A stretch of DNA of 64,000 nucleotides from Rapana venosa (Eukaryota; Mollusca; Gastropoda; Neogastropoda; Muricidae): positions 71,452,571 to 71,516,570 of the forward strand of contig CM054134.1 of NCBI GenBank assembly GCA_028751875.1, written 5' to 3'. Positions 53,567 to 63,935 of the stretch are shown here, piece after piece (the first letter of the stretch is position 1; each line of letters starts with the position of its first letter). Below the pieces are notes generated by a model that worked only from the letters and a program-made list of their open reading frames with translations, was not told the origin of the DNA and did not search any database. The position numbers and the translations under genes are program-made.

Positions 53567-53892
53567 TAGCCTGGTGGTTAGAATAATACGCTTGTGATCT
53601 GCTGACCTGGGTTGGAATCTCGTTCAAGAGGATTTTTTCCTCTGGAGTTAACATCAGTGGTGACTCCACTCCCCTAAAAGTCCTTCAGATGAGAGTATAA
53701 ATCGAGGTCGCATGTGTGAACGCACGCAGAACATCTCGCGCACATGTTAAAACCTGTTCCACTTTTTCGGAAGAGTAGGCCATTATGTGCCGGTGGGAAC
53801 GATGACAAAGTTTACAAACTGCATACACACAGAGATTGGACGTAAAGAAGCAATGACTGCTTATTCCATTATCCTCGAAATAAAAGAAACCA
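53567..53892 (+). mobile_element. SINE S1, full length, ending 20 bp from the exon-5 donor
   Basis: Head TCAGGATAGCCTGGTGGTTA, GCTGACCTGGGTTGGAATCT, then the module CTCTGGAGTTAACATCAGTG, core CCTTCAGATGAGAGTATAAA and ACATCTCGCGCACATG and the end ACTGCTTATTCCATTATCCT, CGAAATAAAAGAAAC. Confidence 0.9.
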
Positions 53893-53912
53893 AAAAATGT
53901 ATCCAGACTGAC

Positions 53913-54132
53913 ACTCAGGTTGTCAGCGTTGGGCGACTGGCCATCAGGAGCGCGTGTCAGCGTAATGCCTTCCAGCTTGTTGTAGGACAGGTTCAGCTTC
54001 TCCAGGCGAGGCAGGCTGCTGTGCGTGCGGTGGAAGCACGCCGTCCCCATGCTGCTGAGGGAATCACGGCTAGCCAGGGACGGTGAAACGCGACTGGACG
54101 GACTGTTGGTGTAACGGGGAGGGTAGGCTGAT
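53913..54132 (-). CDS. Lrrk: Lrrk exon 5: LRR with Ser/Pro-rich insert
   Basis: The acceptor is ATTATTGTTTCGCAG; the first base completes a split Ile codon. It reads SAYPPRYTNSPSSRVSPSLA, then THSSLPRLEKLNLSYNKLEG, ITLTRAPDGQSPNADNLS. PRLEKLNLSYNKLEG is an LRR. The donor TGAGT|GTCAGT is chosen because it alone gives phase 0 into exon 6 (1 + 219). Confidence 0.88.
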
Positions 54133-54811
54133 CTGCGAAACAATAATGATGAACGACAACACATGAAATTTCCATGGCCTACAATCTTATCTAAAAGACA
54201 AATCAAAGCCTTCCAATCGTTATTTGCACGCTAAAAGCATAACAAGTATAACATTAAAATGATGCAAACAAAGAACGATAAACAAGGGGAAAGTTATGCA
54301 CAAAAGCGGGAAATGAAAGAGAAGATAAGTTATCCACCATGTTTTGACATCTTCTCAAAAAACAAAACCAAAAAAAAAGGACATCTTCTCCTACACTCAT
54401 CATCAACAACTCTTCAGGTTCACTAGTGGTAACATTTTTCTATACACAACTTTTCCCACCGTTGTGGTCACCACATTTCATCTTCAGGAATGATGTCTAA
54501 ACATGACTCCAGTGTGTGTCATCCACCTCTAGTAGTATGCAAATGGCGGAATGGGATTTAAAGCATGTACAAGATTGCCTTTACATACTGACACGCGCAG
54601 GATCACAATTAAAATTCTTGTCTGAAGGATTTACGGAGAAATTAATTCTGCATGATTCTTCAGAGAAAGTCTGTTCCCACTTCGTGGTCAAACATGACCC
54701 TTGTTTCAAGAGTGTAACATCCAACCCTCTCTGCTGACCAAGCCCCCTCTTCTATTTGAAACAATAAACATACAATTTCCCTTTTAAACAAAGGCACACA
54801 TGTATGTTTGT

Positions 54812-55175
54812 CCGTCGTGTCCGACGATGACCTCCAAAACAGCAGAGGAGGCAGCTGCTGTTTTGGAAACTGGGCAGAAATTTGATTATAGTGGAGATGC
54901 CTTGCCCACAGTACATCCCCACTCTCTCGGCCAAGTGGGCATAAGGACAGTCAGCGTTGGAGATGTTCTCCAAAGGCCAACCAGCCCCCAGGGCTGCAGC
55001 ACATAAGGACTGTGCGAGTCAAGCCTCCTAGTCAGAGAGTCATAGTCGATCACTAAACACTAAGCTATAAAGTGAAATTCCATGAGTGGGAAAGCCACTG
55101 GTCATACAGCCTCTCACTTTGCTGTTGCCCCCAGCGTCAATGGTTTAATCAAGAACTGTGATAAAGCCCAGGCAC
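54812..55175. mobile_element. ~370-bp dispersed repeat, copy 2
   Basis: From GTCCGTCGTGTCCGACGATG through ACAGTACATCCCCACTCTCT and GTCAAGCCTCCTAGTCAGAG to AATCAAGAACTGTGATAAAG it matches 19468-19838 almost base for base. The class is unknown. Confidence 0.88.
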
Positions 55176-55299
55176 ACAATGTCACACCTATATACACGTA
55201 TGCATTACATTGATTTTTATTGCTGTGAGTCTATGAGTCTTTTTAATAAACTAAAGAAAACAAATCTAATAGGGTGGAAAAATCAAGCGTTTGTCTTAC

Positions 55300-55589
55300 A
55301 TTTTGGGCATTCCAAAACACCCTGGGTCTTTGATGATATCTGGCTTCTTCCTCCACTGCTGCAAGTTTCTCAGCCCACACCGAACCAGACTCAGCTCCTT
55401 AAGGTGGACTGGCAAGTCAGGAATGGCTGCCACTCCTTCCAGGGGGTTTTCAGACAGATCCAGGACTTCTAGGTTAGGAGCCAGGCAGGGGAGGCAGATG
55501 GGGAAGATGGTGAGGCGATTACGGCTCAGGTTTAACTGCTGCAGTCCTGCCTGTCCCCCACTGTTCTTCCATGGGTCTCTGTCCACAAC
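55300..55589 (-). CDS. Lrrk: Lrrk exon 4: LRRs
   Basis: The acceptor is CCCTGTCTGTTCTCAG, phase 0. It reads VVDRDPWKNSGGQAGLQQLN, LSRNRLTIFPICLPCLAPNL, EVLDLSENPLEG, HLKELSLVRCGLRNLQQW and ends MPK plus two bases, donor AAAAT|GTAAGA. Several LxxLxLSxNxL repeats are evident. Length 290 (288 + 2). Confidence 0.95.
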
Positions 55590-55639
55590 CTGAGAACAGA
55601 CAGGGAATAATAATATTGTTTTCTTTACATTCACAGCTG

Positions 55640-57185
55640 CAACAAGTGAATTGGTGAACAAGTTCTGGATTATAAGCCTATGGTAAAATTTCTTGGTATT
55701 ATACTTACTTCGAAATTAACATGGCATTGTCACATCGAATATGCTTTAAACAAGGCAAGAAGAAGTCTGAATGTATTAAAAGCAATTAGTAGGCAAATAT
55801 GGGCACAAGATTCATTAGTACTAAAGCATTTATCATTATCACTGGTTCGTTCTAAACTAACATATGGTCAAGAATTATTCTTTAGTGCCCCCAAATATCT
55901 ATTGAACAAAATTCAAAGCTTAGATTGTAAAGCTTTCCGGATTGCTTTGGGAGTTCCGTTTCATGCATCTTCTTTAGGAACGTATAGAGAAATAGGAGTA
56001 CTACCTCTAGAGGATTATCGTAACTTAGCCGTTTCAAAGTATGTTTTAAGAAGTTCGACAGTTGAAAACAATATTGCATCGGAAATTTCAATTAGATCCG
56101 ACTTAGAATTTCCCAATAGAGCTAAAAATATATCTTCTCTTGTCACTATTAGTACTTACACTTCCGATATCTTCAAAGAGTCAAGTATCAATCCTAAAGA
56201 CTGGCAAAAATCCACACCTCTATTAACACCTTGTCCAAAATGGGAACTTCAGAAAGCAGATTTTGATATCTACCATCTCTCTTTAAAAAAAGAAGAAAAT
56301 GGGCTTATTCTTGGATCTTATATAAAAGTGCACCTAGAAGATACATATCCTTCACATCTTAAGATATACACTGACGGATCCCTTCTTAAAACAAGGAAGC
56401 AGGGGCAGCATTCATTATTCCAGCTTTAAAGATTGAAAAATCCTATCACATCGGCAAAAATCATTCCATCTTTACTGCTGAACTTACTGCTATTTTGATG
56501 GCTTTGTACTTTCTGCTTGATTTCCCCAATACTGTTTTGCAGATATTGTTCTGTGTTGATTCTAAATCTGCATTACAGTCTCTCAGTAACTCGTCTTCGA
56601 CCGTTAGGCAGAATCTTATTACTGAAATTAATTTATTGGTACATTTTTTAATTCTGAGGGGTTCGAATGTTACTTTCTGCTGGATTCCATCTCATTGTGG
56701 TATTCATTTTAATGAAACGGTTGACAAAGCTGCCAAAAAGGCAGCAAAACATGATAGCTATTCAACTGTTTTAGATATTCCTCTTTCTCTTCATGAAGGT
56801 TATGCTTTGCTTCAAAATGTTTGCTGGAAACATGTGAAAAAGAAACAGGAAGAGGCTGGTTATCCCCAGCATACTTGTTCTTTTCTGGATATTGAGAACA
56901 TTCTTTGCACTCAGTACGGTTTTCGAAAATCCTGTACTAGAAAAATTGTTTCTTTAATCTACAGATTGAAATTAAATGCCTTTCGAGCAAAATTTGCCAA
57001 AAATATACAATGTATATGCGGTGACAAATTTTCTTATGTTCATGTTCTGTATCAATGTCAAGGTTTAAAAACGTTTTTACCATCATTTCAAGATAAGTCT
57101 CTGCAGGAAGTTTTAACCAATCCAGAGTTATTATGTGAGATAGCCTTGTCTCTGTTGCAATCCCCAGTATTCTCTTTTTTGTAAA
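55640..57185 (+). mobile_element. 5'-truncated non-LTR retrotransposon with RNase H
   Basis: The first frame (55680-56429) holds the end of the RT (VKFLGIILTSKLTW, ARRSLNVLKAISRQIWAQD, KLTYGQELFFSA, RIALGVPFHA) and starts RNase H (IYTDGSL). A one-base frame change at about 56385-56395 moves it to the frame of GAAFII, FTAELTAILMALYFLL, FCVDSKSALQS, FCWIPSHCGIHFNETVDKA, giving the four RNase H acidic positions (D, E, D, D). The end has CICGDKFSYVHVLYQC, a C-x-C...H...C knuckle common in I/Jockey-type elements. It is inserted in sense-opposite orientation in the Lrrk intron between exons 3 and 4. Confidence 0.93.
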
Positions 57186-57189
57186 GTAT

Positions 57190-58545
57190 GGTCGTGGGAA
57201 TCTACATTTTGCTTGTTTCACAGCTGCCGTTACAAGTAGTTCAAAATTGTTTGTTTTCCAACATTAGAGTATTTTTCAATTGTTGTGGGTTTTTGTTAAA
57301 TTTTGAAGTTCTATGCCATGTTTTTTGCAACATACTATTTATATAGATTGGAATAATCTTTTAATGTGCATTCATACCAACACGTATCTATTCTACTTAA
57401 AGCCCTTATCTCATTATGTCCCCCCCCCACCATCCCCACCCCAAATCCCCTCCCTGCCTCCATCGTCTAATATCACTTTAAGTGAACAGACGTAAAATTG
57501 AAGACACACACAGCTGCAACACTGTGTGTGCTCTTTAGGTTATGTGTAATGATTTTTTTCACATTCACTGTAGCATGTTTACTCTGGGTCGAGACAATCA
57601 GGTCATTTCAATTTTACACAGACATTTTTTTCCACATTCACAACAGTACAACTTTTCTGTAAAGACAATTTGCTTGATAGAATAGGCAATATACAGTAAA
57701 ATGTCAAGACGGTCTCAAAACGCTTATCACTTCCTCCAAACCAGAACTTTTATGTGGATGTCAATCAGTGCTACCAGACTTCACCAATGTAAATAACACA
57801 GAAAAGTTTCTTATAAAAGTCTGTACTTTTTTTTTAATCGGTTATCAACTTCATCTCAGAGTCTCGGCAGCTAATTTGAACCAACAGAGAATCTACAAGG
57901 TTGTTTTCTTTCTGAATAAGATTCTTCACAGAATAATTCTGACACATGTTCACTCTCAAGACACTAGGGTGGAGACATCAGCTGCTATGAAATCATCACA
58001 GACTGAGGAAAAAAAACCCAAAAAACTGTATGGTTCAAAGTTTCAATACTCTATTGTAACAAAAAAATATTTCATATGTTGAAAACTGGCAACAACAGGT
58101 GGCTGCCACATAGTGTAAGACAAAGCTAAGTGTGCAATTCTCTACCAGGCGATACAACAGAAAACAGACAATACAGACAATGCAGACTTATACACTTATC
58201 ATGAGCCCAGTGCAACGATTTTAACTGTTTAACCCCTGAGTCCTTGGCTGAATACTTGGTCACTCTAAGCAGTTTGCCTCCAAGGCCACTGGACAGGACA
58301 GGTGCCAGAGAAATCTGCCAACAGCAATCAGATGCTAGAAAGGGGTGTATAAACTCTAGGGGCCTATCCTGTTTCTGTTCATGCGTACTGTTGATGAGCC
58401 GTTGATCAAGTAAAGCATCCAGCCGGCCTGAAAGGAGACCTGTGTGCTCCCTGCAAAAGCAGCCAGATGGCCTGAAAGATAGTATTTTATATTTCCTGGG
58501 ACAAAAGAGGTAAAATCAATTACAAATTTTTTTTTTTAATTCCTC
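57190..58545. other. Intron sequence without recognised features
   Basis: It may contain the 3' UTR of the preceding retrotransposon. A C-rich patch is at 57420-57460. No exon, RNA gene or repeat family was recognised. Confidence 0.5.
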
Positions 58546-58549
58546 GACA

Positions 58550-58866
58550 GGGATGCCAAGGGTCTGTCAGTATGAATAGCATCTCCACCTTCTGAAAATT
58601 ATGTGCTAGGAAATCCTTCTTTTCTATCCCTCTCTTTGTTCCTGCCTTATTCTTTTTTTTTTCAAGTCACATCCTTCTTGTCTAGTTTCTGGCTCTTGAA
58701 TCATTCTCCTGCCTTTTTCCCCAGAAAGGGTTAGAAGATAATTTTCTCCCACACTGAAGTTGGATACGCTGGGCCTGACTTGTTAGGCACCTAACAGCAA
58801 GGCAATGCATTTTTGCTCATATGACAGACAACAACAGTTGCTCTCTGAGCATCTGACAAAGAAGAA
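58550..58866 (+). mobile_element. Dispersed repeat family S3
   Basis: GGGATGCCAAGGGTCTGTCA, CCACCTTCTGAAAATTATGT, CTGACTTGTTAGGCACC, TTTGCTCATATGACAGACAA and a GACAAAGAAGAA end, as in the 18.5 kb copy. It stops about 20 bp before exon 3. Confidence 0.82.
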
Positions 58867-58887
58867 TCAACGAATTAAACATCTTAC

Positions 58888-60026
58888 CTTCAGAGAAGTA
58901 CTCCACTTGTTGACATGCACCACTTCATTCTCAGTGACGTTGGCGCAGAGCAAGGCATCCACATCATCAACGTTCTCGTCACACAGACTGGTGTTCCCGT
59001 CCAAGTCAAAGCTGCAGGCTGACGGCGAAGTTGAGTGACTCTCTAACCTCATCGTTCCATTACCACCCAGGGAGGCCCCCGACATCCTCTTGGCCAAAGA
59101 CATCTTCCTAGGAATGGACAGTTCTTTAGAGAACAGGGGGAGTTTGGTGAGGAGGTTTCTGGTCAGGTTGAGAGTGATGAGGGATGGGGCCAACCACACG
59201 TCCGGGGGCAGTTCTTTAATGTGGTTGTAGGAAACGTCCAGGTACTTCAGGGCTGGGAAACGGAAGACGTACACAGGAAGAGAGTTGAGTTTGTTCTCTT
59301 GCAGATGCAGCTCCTCCAGGGAAGGACAATCGAAGGAGACTGTGGGGATTTCTTCTTCATCAGGCAGCTCAGTGATGGAGTTTTTGGACACATTGAGCAC
59401 CACAAGTGACGGCAGCATGAGCAAACACTCGGGCAACATCTGGAAGGAATTACCAGAAATGTCCACCTTGGTTATGACACACAATGCTGTGGATGGCTCC
59501 AGCCTCCTGAGAGCTGGGTTCAGTCGCAAGCTGGCTCTGGACAAACAGTCAACCTGTATCTGATTCAAGGCACCCAGACCCTGCCACTGGATAGCGACAG
59601 CAGAAGCCAGCGACTTAGGTCTGATGTCCCCTTCATTCAGATTCCCTCGTTCAAAGGTGCCACTTCTCATTAGTTCACTCTGACCGGACAGCCTCCAGAG
59701 TTCTGTCTTTTTGATGCCATGGACTGGGTCTCTGACAGCCTTGAACTGCAGCAGCAGGGCAATCACATCCGCATCCTGGCACATAAACGCTCCCTGCAGA
59801 ATCTGATTGTTTTTGTCCTCCACTCCCACCTCCAGAAGCAGTTTCATGATCTCCAGTTCCTGGTGCTCAAAGGCAAAGGCAAGAGATGACACTGTCCTGT
59901 CCTTCAGCACAGCCTCCTGGTTCACATCTGCTCCAGCCTGTATCAGCTTCTGGACAATGCCCAGGTGGTGATTCTTTATCGCGTAATGCATTGGTGACAA
60001 GCCCTCATTGGATCGGTGGTTCAGCA
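58888..60026 (-). CDS. Lrrk: Lrrk exon 3: ankyrin repeats and first LRRs
   Basis: The largest exon (1139 bases, 2 + 1137). The acceptor is ATTTTGCATTTCAG and the donor CTGAAG|GTAAGA. It begins NHRSNEGLSPMHYAIKNHHL, GIVQKLIQAGADVNQEA, ankyrin repeats with the G-A-D-V-N motif, then FEHQELEIMKLLLEVGVED. After a linker it has LRRs: ITKVDISGNSFQMLPECLLM, LPSLVVLNVSKNSITELPD, LEELHLQENKLNSLP, LKYLDVSYNHIKELP and LITLNLTRNLLTKLP. A Ser-rich basic loop (RKMSLAKRMSGASLGGN) interrupts the array, a plausible phosphorylation/14-3-3 region by analogy with LRRK2; that role is inferred. Confidence 0.97.
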
Positions 60027-60194
60027 CTGAAATGCAAAATATACAATAAATACCAGATTTTTATTAAAATTCACATACATTCAACATAATTTGAAAACAT
60101 GCCCTAATTTTATTCTCAACAATGCAAGACAGAGTATACTTTACGTAACAATGAAAAATTAAACAAATCTAACACACACACACACACACTTACA

Positions 60195-60720
60195 TATACA
60201 CACAGGTGCTGGAAGTAAAAAAGCACATGAGTGCTTATTCATGATCCTCAAAACAAAAGAATTCTGATTAAAAAATCCAAACCAAACATCATACACATAT
60301 ATTCAAGTCCAGATTCAAGCAAACATTTACGACACCCTTTCAGGGGGATTTTCCCCCTTGAATTAACATCAGTACAACTCCACTCCCCAGAAAGTCCTTA
60401 AGATGAGACTATAAACCTAGGTCCTGTGTGCAAATGCATGCAGGACATCTTGCGCACACGTTAAAACCCATTCCACATTTCAGAAGAGCAGGCCACTCTG
60501 TGCCAGTGTGTTTGGACAGCAACATTTACAGAACCACATTTGTATAGGGACTGGATGTAAAAAGGCAGATGAGTACTTATCCATTATCCTTGAAATGAAA
60601 AGAATTTAAATGAATAAATACCCCTGAAGTTGAAATATGGCTACCTTAATAGAAGAGGCAAAAATGGTCACATATACAAAAACCTCATCACTGGTGAACC
60701 TCGGAGCTGAAGCCAAGAAA
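60195..60720 (+). mobile_element. S1 tail fragment followed by S1 core with S4 tail
   Basis: An S1 end (AAAAAAGCACATGAGTGCTT) is at 60195-60262. An S1 module and core from about 60335 (CCCCCTTGAATTAACATCAG, AAGTCCTTAAGATGAGACTA, ACATCTTGCGCACACG) ends GGGACTGGATGTAAAAAGGC and is continued at about 60625 by an S4 tail (CCCTGAAGTTGAAATATGGC to ACTGGTGAACCTCGGAGCTG). Confidence 0.82.
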
Positions 60721-60728
60721 AAAATTAC

Positions 60729-60729
60729 C

Positions 60730-60770
<41 letters not shown>
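60729..60770. repeat. Poly-C run, about 40 bases
   Basis: An uninterrupted C-run directly after the S4 tail; on the gene's sense strand it is a G-run of the same length, 75 bases downstream of the exon-2 donor. Confidence 0.9.
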
Positions 60771-60772
<2 letters not shown>

Positions 60773-60845
60773 CACAACAAATAATACAAAACTCTTACGC
60801 CAACTAAAATACTTCACAAATAGCTCAACATCTCCAGCACATTAC

Positions 60846-61226
60846 CAACAGGATGCACGGTGAACGGCCCACCAAGGCCTTCACCAGGGGAAGGTGTGTT
60901 GTCGTAATTGGGGGTGGAGTCCCGGCTATGCAGACCCTGAAGACTGTGGTGACTGTGACTAGATTCCCTCAAGCTGTACCCTGAGTGAGTGAGAACCGAT
61001 TCTCGTGAACGTGTCTTGGAAAGTCGGGAGCGGGAGGAGCCTGGTGGTCCTCCCCCTTTAGGTGGGGCTGCTTCTTCTTGATCTCTGGATGGACTGGCTG
61101 AAGCCTCTTCTTCACAGATTTTCACAGCATAGTCCAGCAGCGCTGCCACGTTGGCCTTGAACCCATGCTGACAGGCCACATGCAGCGGCATCTTCCCTAA
61201 ACAGTCTTGCGCGTTGATGTCAAGAC
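60846..61226 (-). CDS. Lrrk: Lrrk exon 2: ankyrin repeat and Ser-rich linker
   Basis: The acceptor is CATGATTTTGCAG and two bases complete a split Gly codon. It reads LDINAQDCLGKMPLHVACQH, GFKANVAALLDYAV, then a long polar linker (CEEEASASPSRDQEEAAPPK, SRLSKTRSRESVLTHSG) and GGPFTVHPV, donor GTTG|GTAATG. D-x-x-G-x-x-P-L-H-V-A-C-x-H-G is an ankyrin helix-turn. The linker is unusual inside an ankyrin domain. Length 381 fits (2 + 378 + 1). Confidence 0.94.
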
Positions 61227-61725
61227 CTGCAAAATCATGAAATAGAAAAGGATTTTTAAAGAAAATTCATCCTTGAAAACCGAATGCGGTTACTTTCATG
61301 GTGGGTAAAAATTATCGCATACACAAAATCTCAACATTGGTGGACCTCAGTGGTCTAGCTGAAGAATGATAAAATTATTTCTTTTCGAATAAAAAGAAAA
61401 TTACAGCCTTATGTAAGCAATTGGTTGATCTTTTTACATAAAAAATCAAATGTACACACAGGCAATAATGACTGCAAGTAGTTAGTTTTATAATTGTACA
61501 GTTGAAATGAAAAGCTCAAGCAAGTGTGGGGTTGGGTTTTGGTTTTTTGGGGGTAAATATCCCTTCACTTGTTGACTTTTTATTCCATTTTGTGAAAAAA
61601 ACATTTTTTTAATTTATGTGCATCCTTGATTGATCATTTTTTGTAAAATGATGGAGCAGTTCTAAATGGTTACCTGTGCTTGTTTTCCACCAGTACTCTT
61701 TCCTCAACATCATGACAAATGGAAG

Positions 61726-61730
<5 letters not shown>

Positions 61731-61805
<75 letters not shown>
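61731..61805. repeat. GT microsatellite
   Basis: An uninterrupted (GT)n of about 70 bases. On the gene's strand it is (CA)n in the intron after exon 1. Confidence 0.95.
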
Positions 61806-61809
<4 letters not shown>

Positions 61810-62013
61810 TCCTGTAAATGGAATGGCGGTACATGGAATCTTTTTGTTTTCTGATGTACTTAACACATTGTTTCTGTAATCTCCCCAACTTGTCTTAAAA
61901 ATGGAACACCATTACAATAACAATGATAAAGTACCTTACCTCTGTCAGTGCATTTCCTGAAAAGACAAAAGTACTTTATTTCATCTTGACCTGACTGACT
62001 CGCGATCCTTTAC

Positions 62014-62182
62014 CTGCTTTGTACTTGTGGCCAGACTGCATGTGGACAAAGGTCTGCAGCAGATTGTCAGGGTACACATGATCCAGGATACCCTGCAAAC
62101 ACTCGATACTGGGGTGGGCAGCTGCCACATGCAGAGGAAGGCGATGGTCCACAGATCTTGCCATAGCCAGGTCAGGGTATTC
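62014..62182 (-). CDS. Lrrk: Lrrk first visible exon: ankyrin repeat
   Basis: The acceptor is GTGTTTGCAG, phase 0. It reads EYPDLAMARSVDHRLPLHVA, AAHPSIECLQGILDHVYPDN, LLQTFVHMQSGHKYKA and one base of Gly, donor AAGCAG|GTAAAG. R-L-P-L-H-V-A-A-A-H-P is an ankyrin motif. The acceptor shows this is not the first exon, so the gene continues to the right of the window. Length 169 (168 + 1). Confidence 0.93.
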
Positions 62183-62397
62183 CTGCAAACACAGTCAAAA
62201 AGTAACTGTGCTGTTCACAACGGCATGAAATCCATACTACTCATAAAACCCAACAACAAAAGAACCCCCCAAAGGCAGTGATAAACTTTGATCTCCAGTA
62301 ACTGTGGTAATCAAAAAGGAAATGACACAGTCTTGTTATTATGGTTAACAAAAAGGAAACATGATTAGATTTCAGCAGACTTATTCACAGCTACCAA

Positions 62398-62822
62398 GAA
62401 GGAAGGTTGCAGGATGGTTAAGATGTTCATCTGCCTAACAAGTAAACTAAGAGGTTCTGGGTTCAATTCCAGCTTTGCCCTTTCTTCCCAGTTTGACGAG
62501 AAAATTAAACTTAATGTCAAAGTCCTTCGGAAAAGCCTATAAACAGAAGCCATGTGTGCAAATGCACACAGAACATCTTGCACACACATTAAAAACCCGT
62601 TCTGCCTTTCGGAAACGCAAGCCCTTTTGGCTGGTAGGAGCAGATGACAACATTTCAAAAACGCATCCCCACACAGAAGTCGTGTTTAGACACCATCCCC
62701 GAAGTTGGAATGCAGCTACCTAAATGTGGTGTGGGGTTCTTTTTGGGGGGAGAGGGGAGGGAAACAATATGCAAATATCTCCCCATTGGTGACCCTCAGA
62801 GCTTTAGCCGTGGAACACAAAA
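62398..62822 (+). mobile_element. tRNA-derived SINE, family S4, nearly full length
   Basis: Head AAGGTTGCAGGATGGTTAAG, ATGTTCATCTGCC, B box GGTTCTGGGTTCAATTCC, then the shared core (GTCCTTCGGAAAAGCCTATA, ACAGAACATCTTGCACACAC), and the tail GTGTTTAGACACCATCCCCG, AAGTTGGAATGCAGCTACCT to TTTAGCCGTGGAAC. Confidence 0.88.
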
Positions 62823-63254
62823 ACAAAAAACAACAACAACAAAAATCACAGAGACGTTGTCACAACACATTTACAGTGATAATCTAGACAGCAAGATGGA
62901 ATGCACAGTTTCCAGAATTCATCTAAAAACGACAATTCATATGGACAGTCAGAATACAAACTTTGTTTATTAGGAGAATTGATATGAATGAATATCACTC
63001 TGGTTTTATCATTACATTCATATACAAATGCATCTAAACTTTAGTTTGTTCAGCCTTGACCACAAAAAAAAAGGGAAAAACCTAAACTACTACAAGAGTT
63101 CAATACACTGGCATCAAGGTGATGCTCATCTATATTAGCATGTTAAGCTTTCTTAAAAGAACAAAACATTTGATCAAATATTTTCAATATACAATGCTAC
63201 TTAATAAAGATCAACCTGTTAATAAAACAAAGCAGAAAACTTGTAGCATAATGT

Positions 63255-63660
63255 AAAACAACATTATAAATATTAACCTTTACTGTCAAAACGTAACAGG
63301 AAACTGGTCATAACCGCTCTAAAAATTAAAAAGTATTATTCAACACAGAGTAGATGCCTACAACAACAACAATAACAAAGCAATGCATAAACACTGTGAT
63401 AGATATCAACATTTAAGTAACAGTTAAAACTAAGAGGAAACTGGTGATAATTGCCCTAAAAAAAAAATCGTAGTTCAATACAGAGTTAACACCTACAACA
63501 ACAACAATAAAATAAACAACACATGACCAATACAACACAATGTAATAAATGTCAACATTAACTAATGATCAAAACCAATACTACATATTGTAATAGATAT
63601 TAATGTAACTAACAATCAACACAACTACTATAAGCTGTAATAAACATCAACATTAACTAA
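63255..63660. repeat. AT-rich tandem repeat, ~135-140-bp unit, about 3 copies
   Basis: AGGAAACTGGTSATAAYYGC, then ACACCTACAACAACAACAAT and ATRTCAACATTAACTAAC recur with divergence. Confidence 0.78.
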
Positions 63661-63664
63661 CAAG

Positions 63665-63935
63665 CCCCCCCATCCCTGTGGGAATACTGGGAGCCCTTTC
63701 AGTATATAAATAGCATTCCCACCTTCTGGAAATTCTGTGCTATAAATTTCCTCTTTTCTATCACTCCCTTTGTTTCTGTCTTTCTCCTCACTTCTCTTTC
63801 CTCTCCCTCTCTTGCTTATTTTCTGCCTACCCATCCCATTCTCCTGCCTTTTTCATGCAAATCTGCAAATTTTTCTCTTATAAACTTTCTGACAAGCTGC
63901 CCTGAAGTCAGAACGTGTTGGCTGAGGCCAGCAGG
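63665..63935 (+). mobile_element. Dispersed repeat family S3
   Basis: CCCCATCCCTGTGGGAATAC, CCACCTTCTGGAAATTCTGT, a pyrimidine-rich middle and CCTGCCTTTTTCATGC. The end is diverged compared with the 18.5 kb copy. Confidence 0.72.

Larger units (their letters stand above)
7691..62182 (-). other. Lrrk: LRRK (Roco family) gene, 31 exons, 5' end outside window
   Basis: This is the gene-level entry for the exons listed separately. They join into roughly 2,395 residues lacking the N-terminus. Approximate residues counted from the first visible exon: ankyrin repeats 1-300, leucine-rich repeats 370-800, Roc GTPase 837-1050, COR and linker 1052-1600, kinase 1680-1960, WD40 1980-2395. This order defines the LRRK branch of Roco proteins, large cytosolic GTPase-kinases that phosphorylate Rab GTPases in the better-studied members and act in vesicle and lysosome traffic. 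The kinase has YRDLK and DYG in place of the usual HRDLK and DFG, and the WD40 exons resemble LRRK2 more than LRRK1, while the ankyrin-LRR N-terminus is common to both. I therefore call a protostome LRRK without choosing a vertebrate orthologue. Exon phases agree at all junctions except around two frame-disrupted kinase exons. Introns of up to ~5.6 kb are repeat-rich. Confidence 0.95.
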
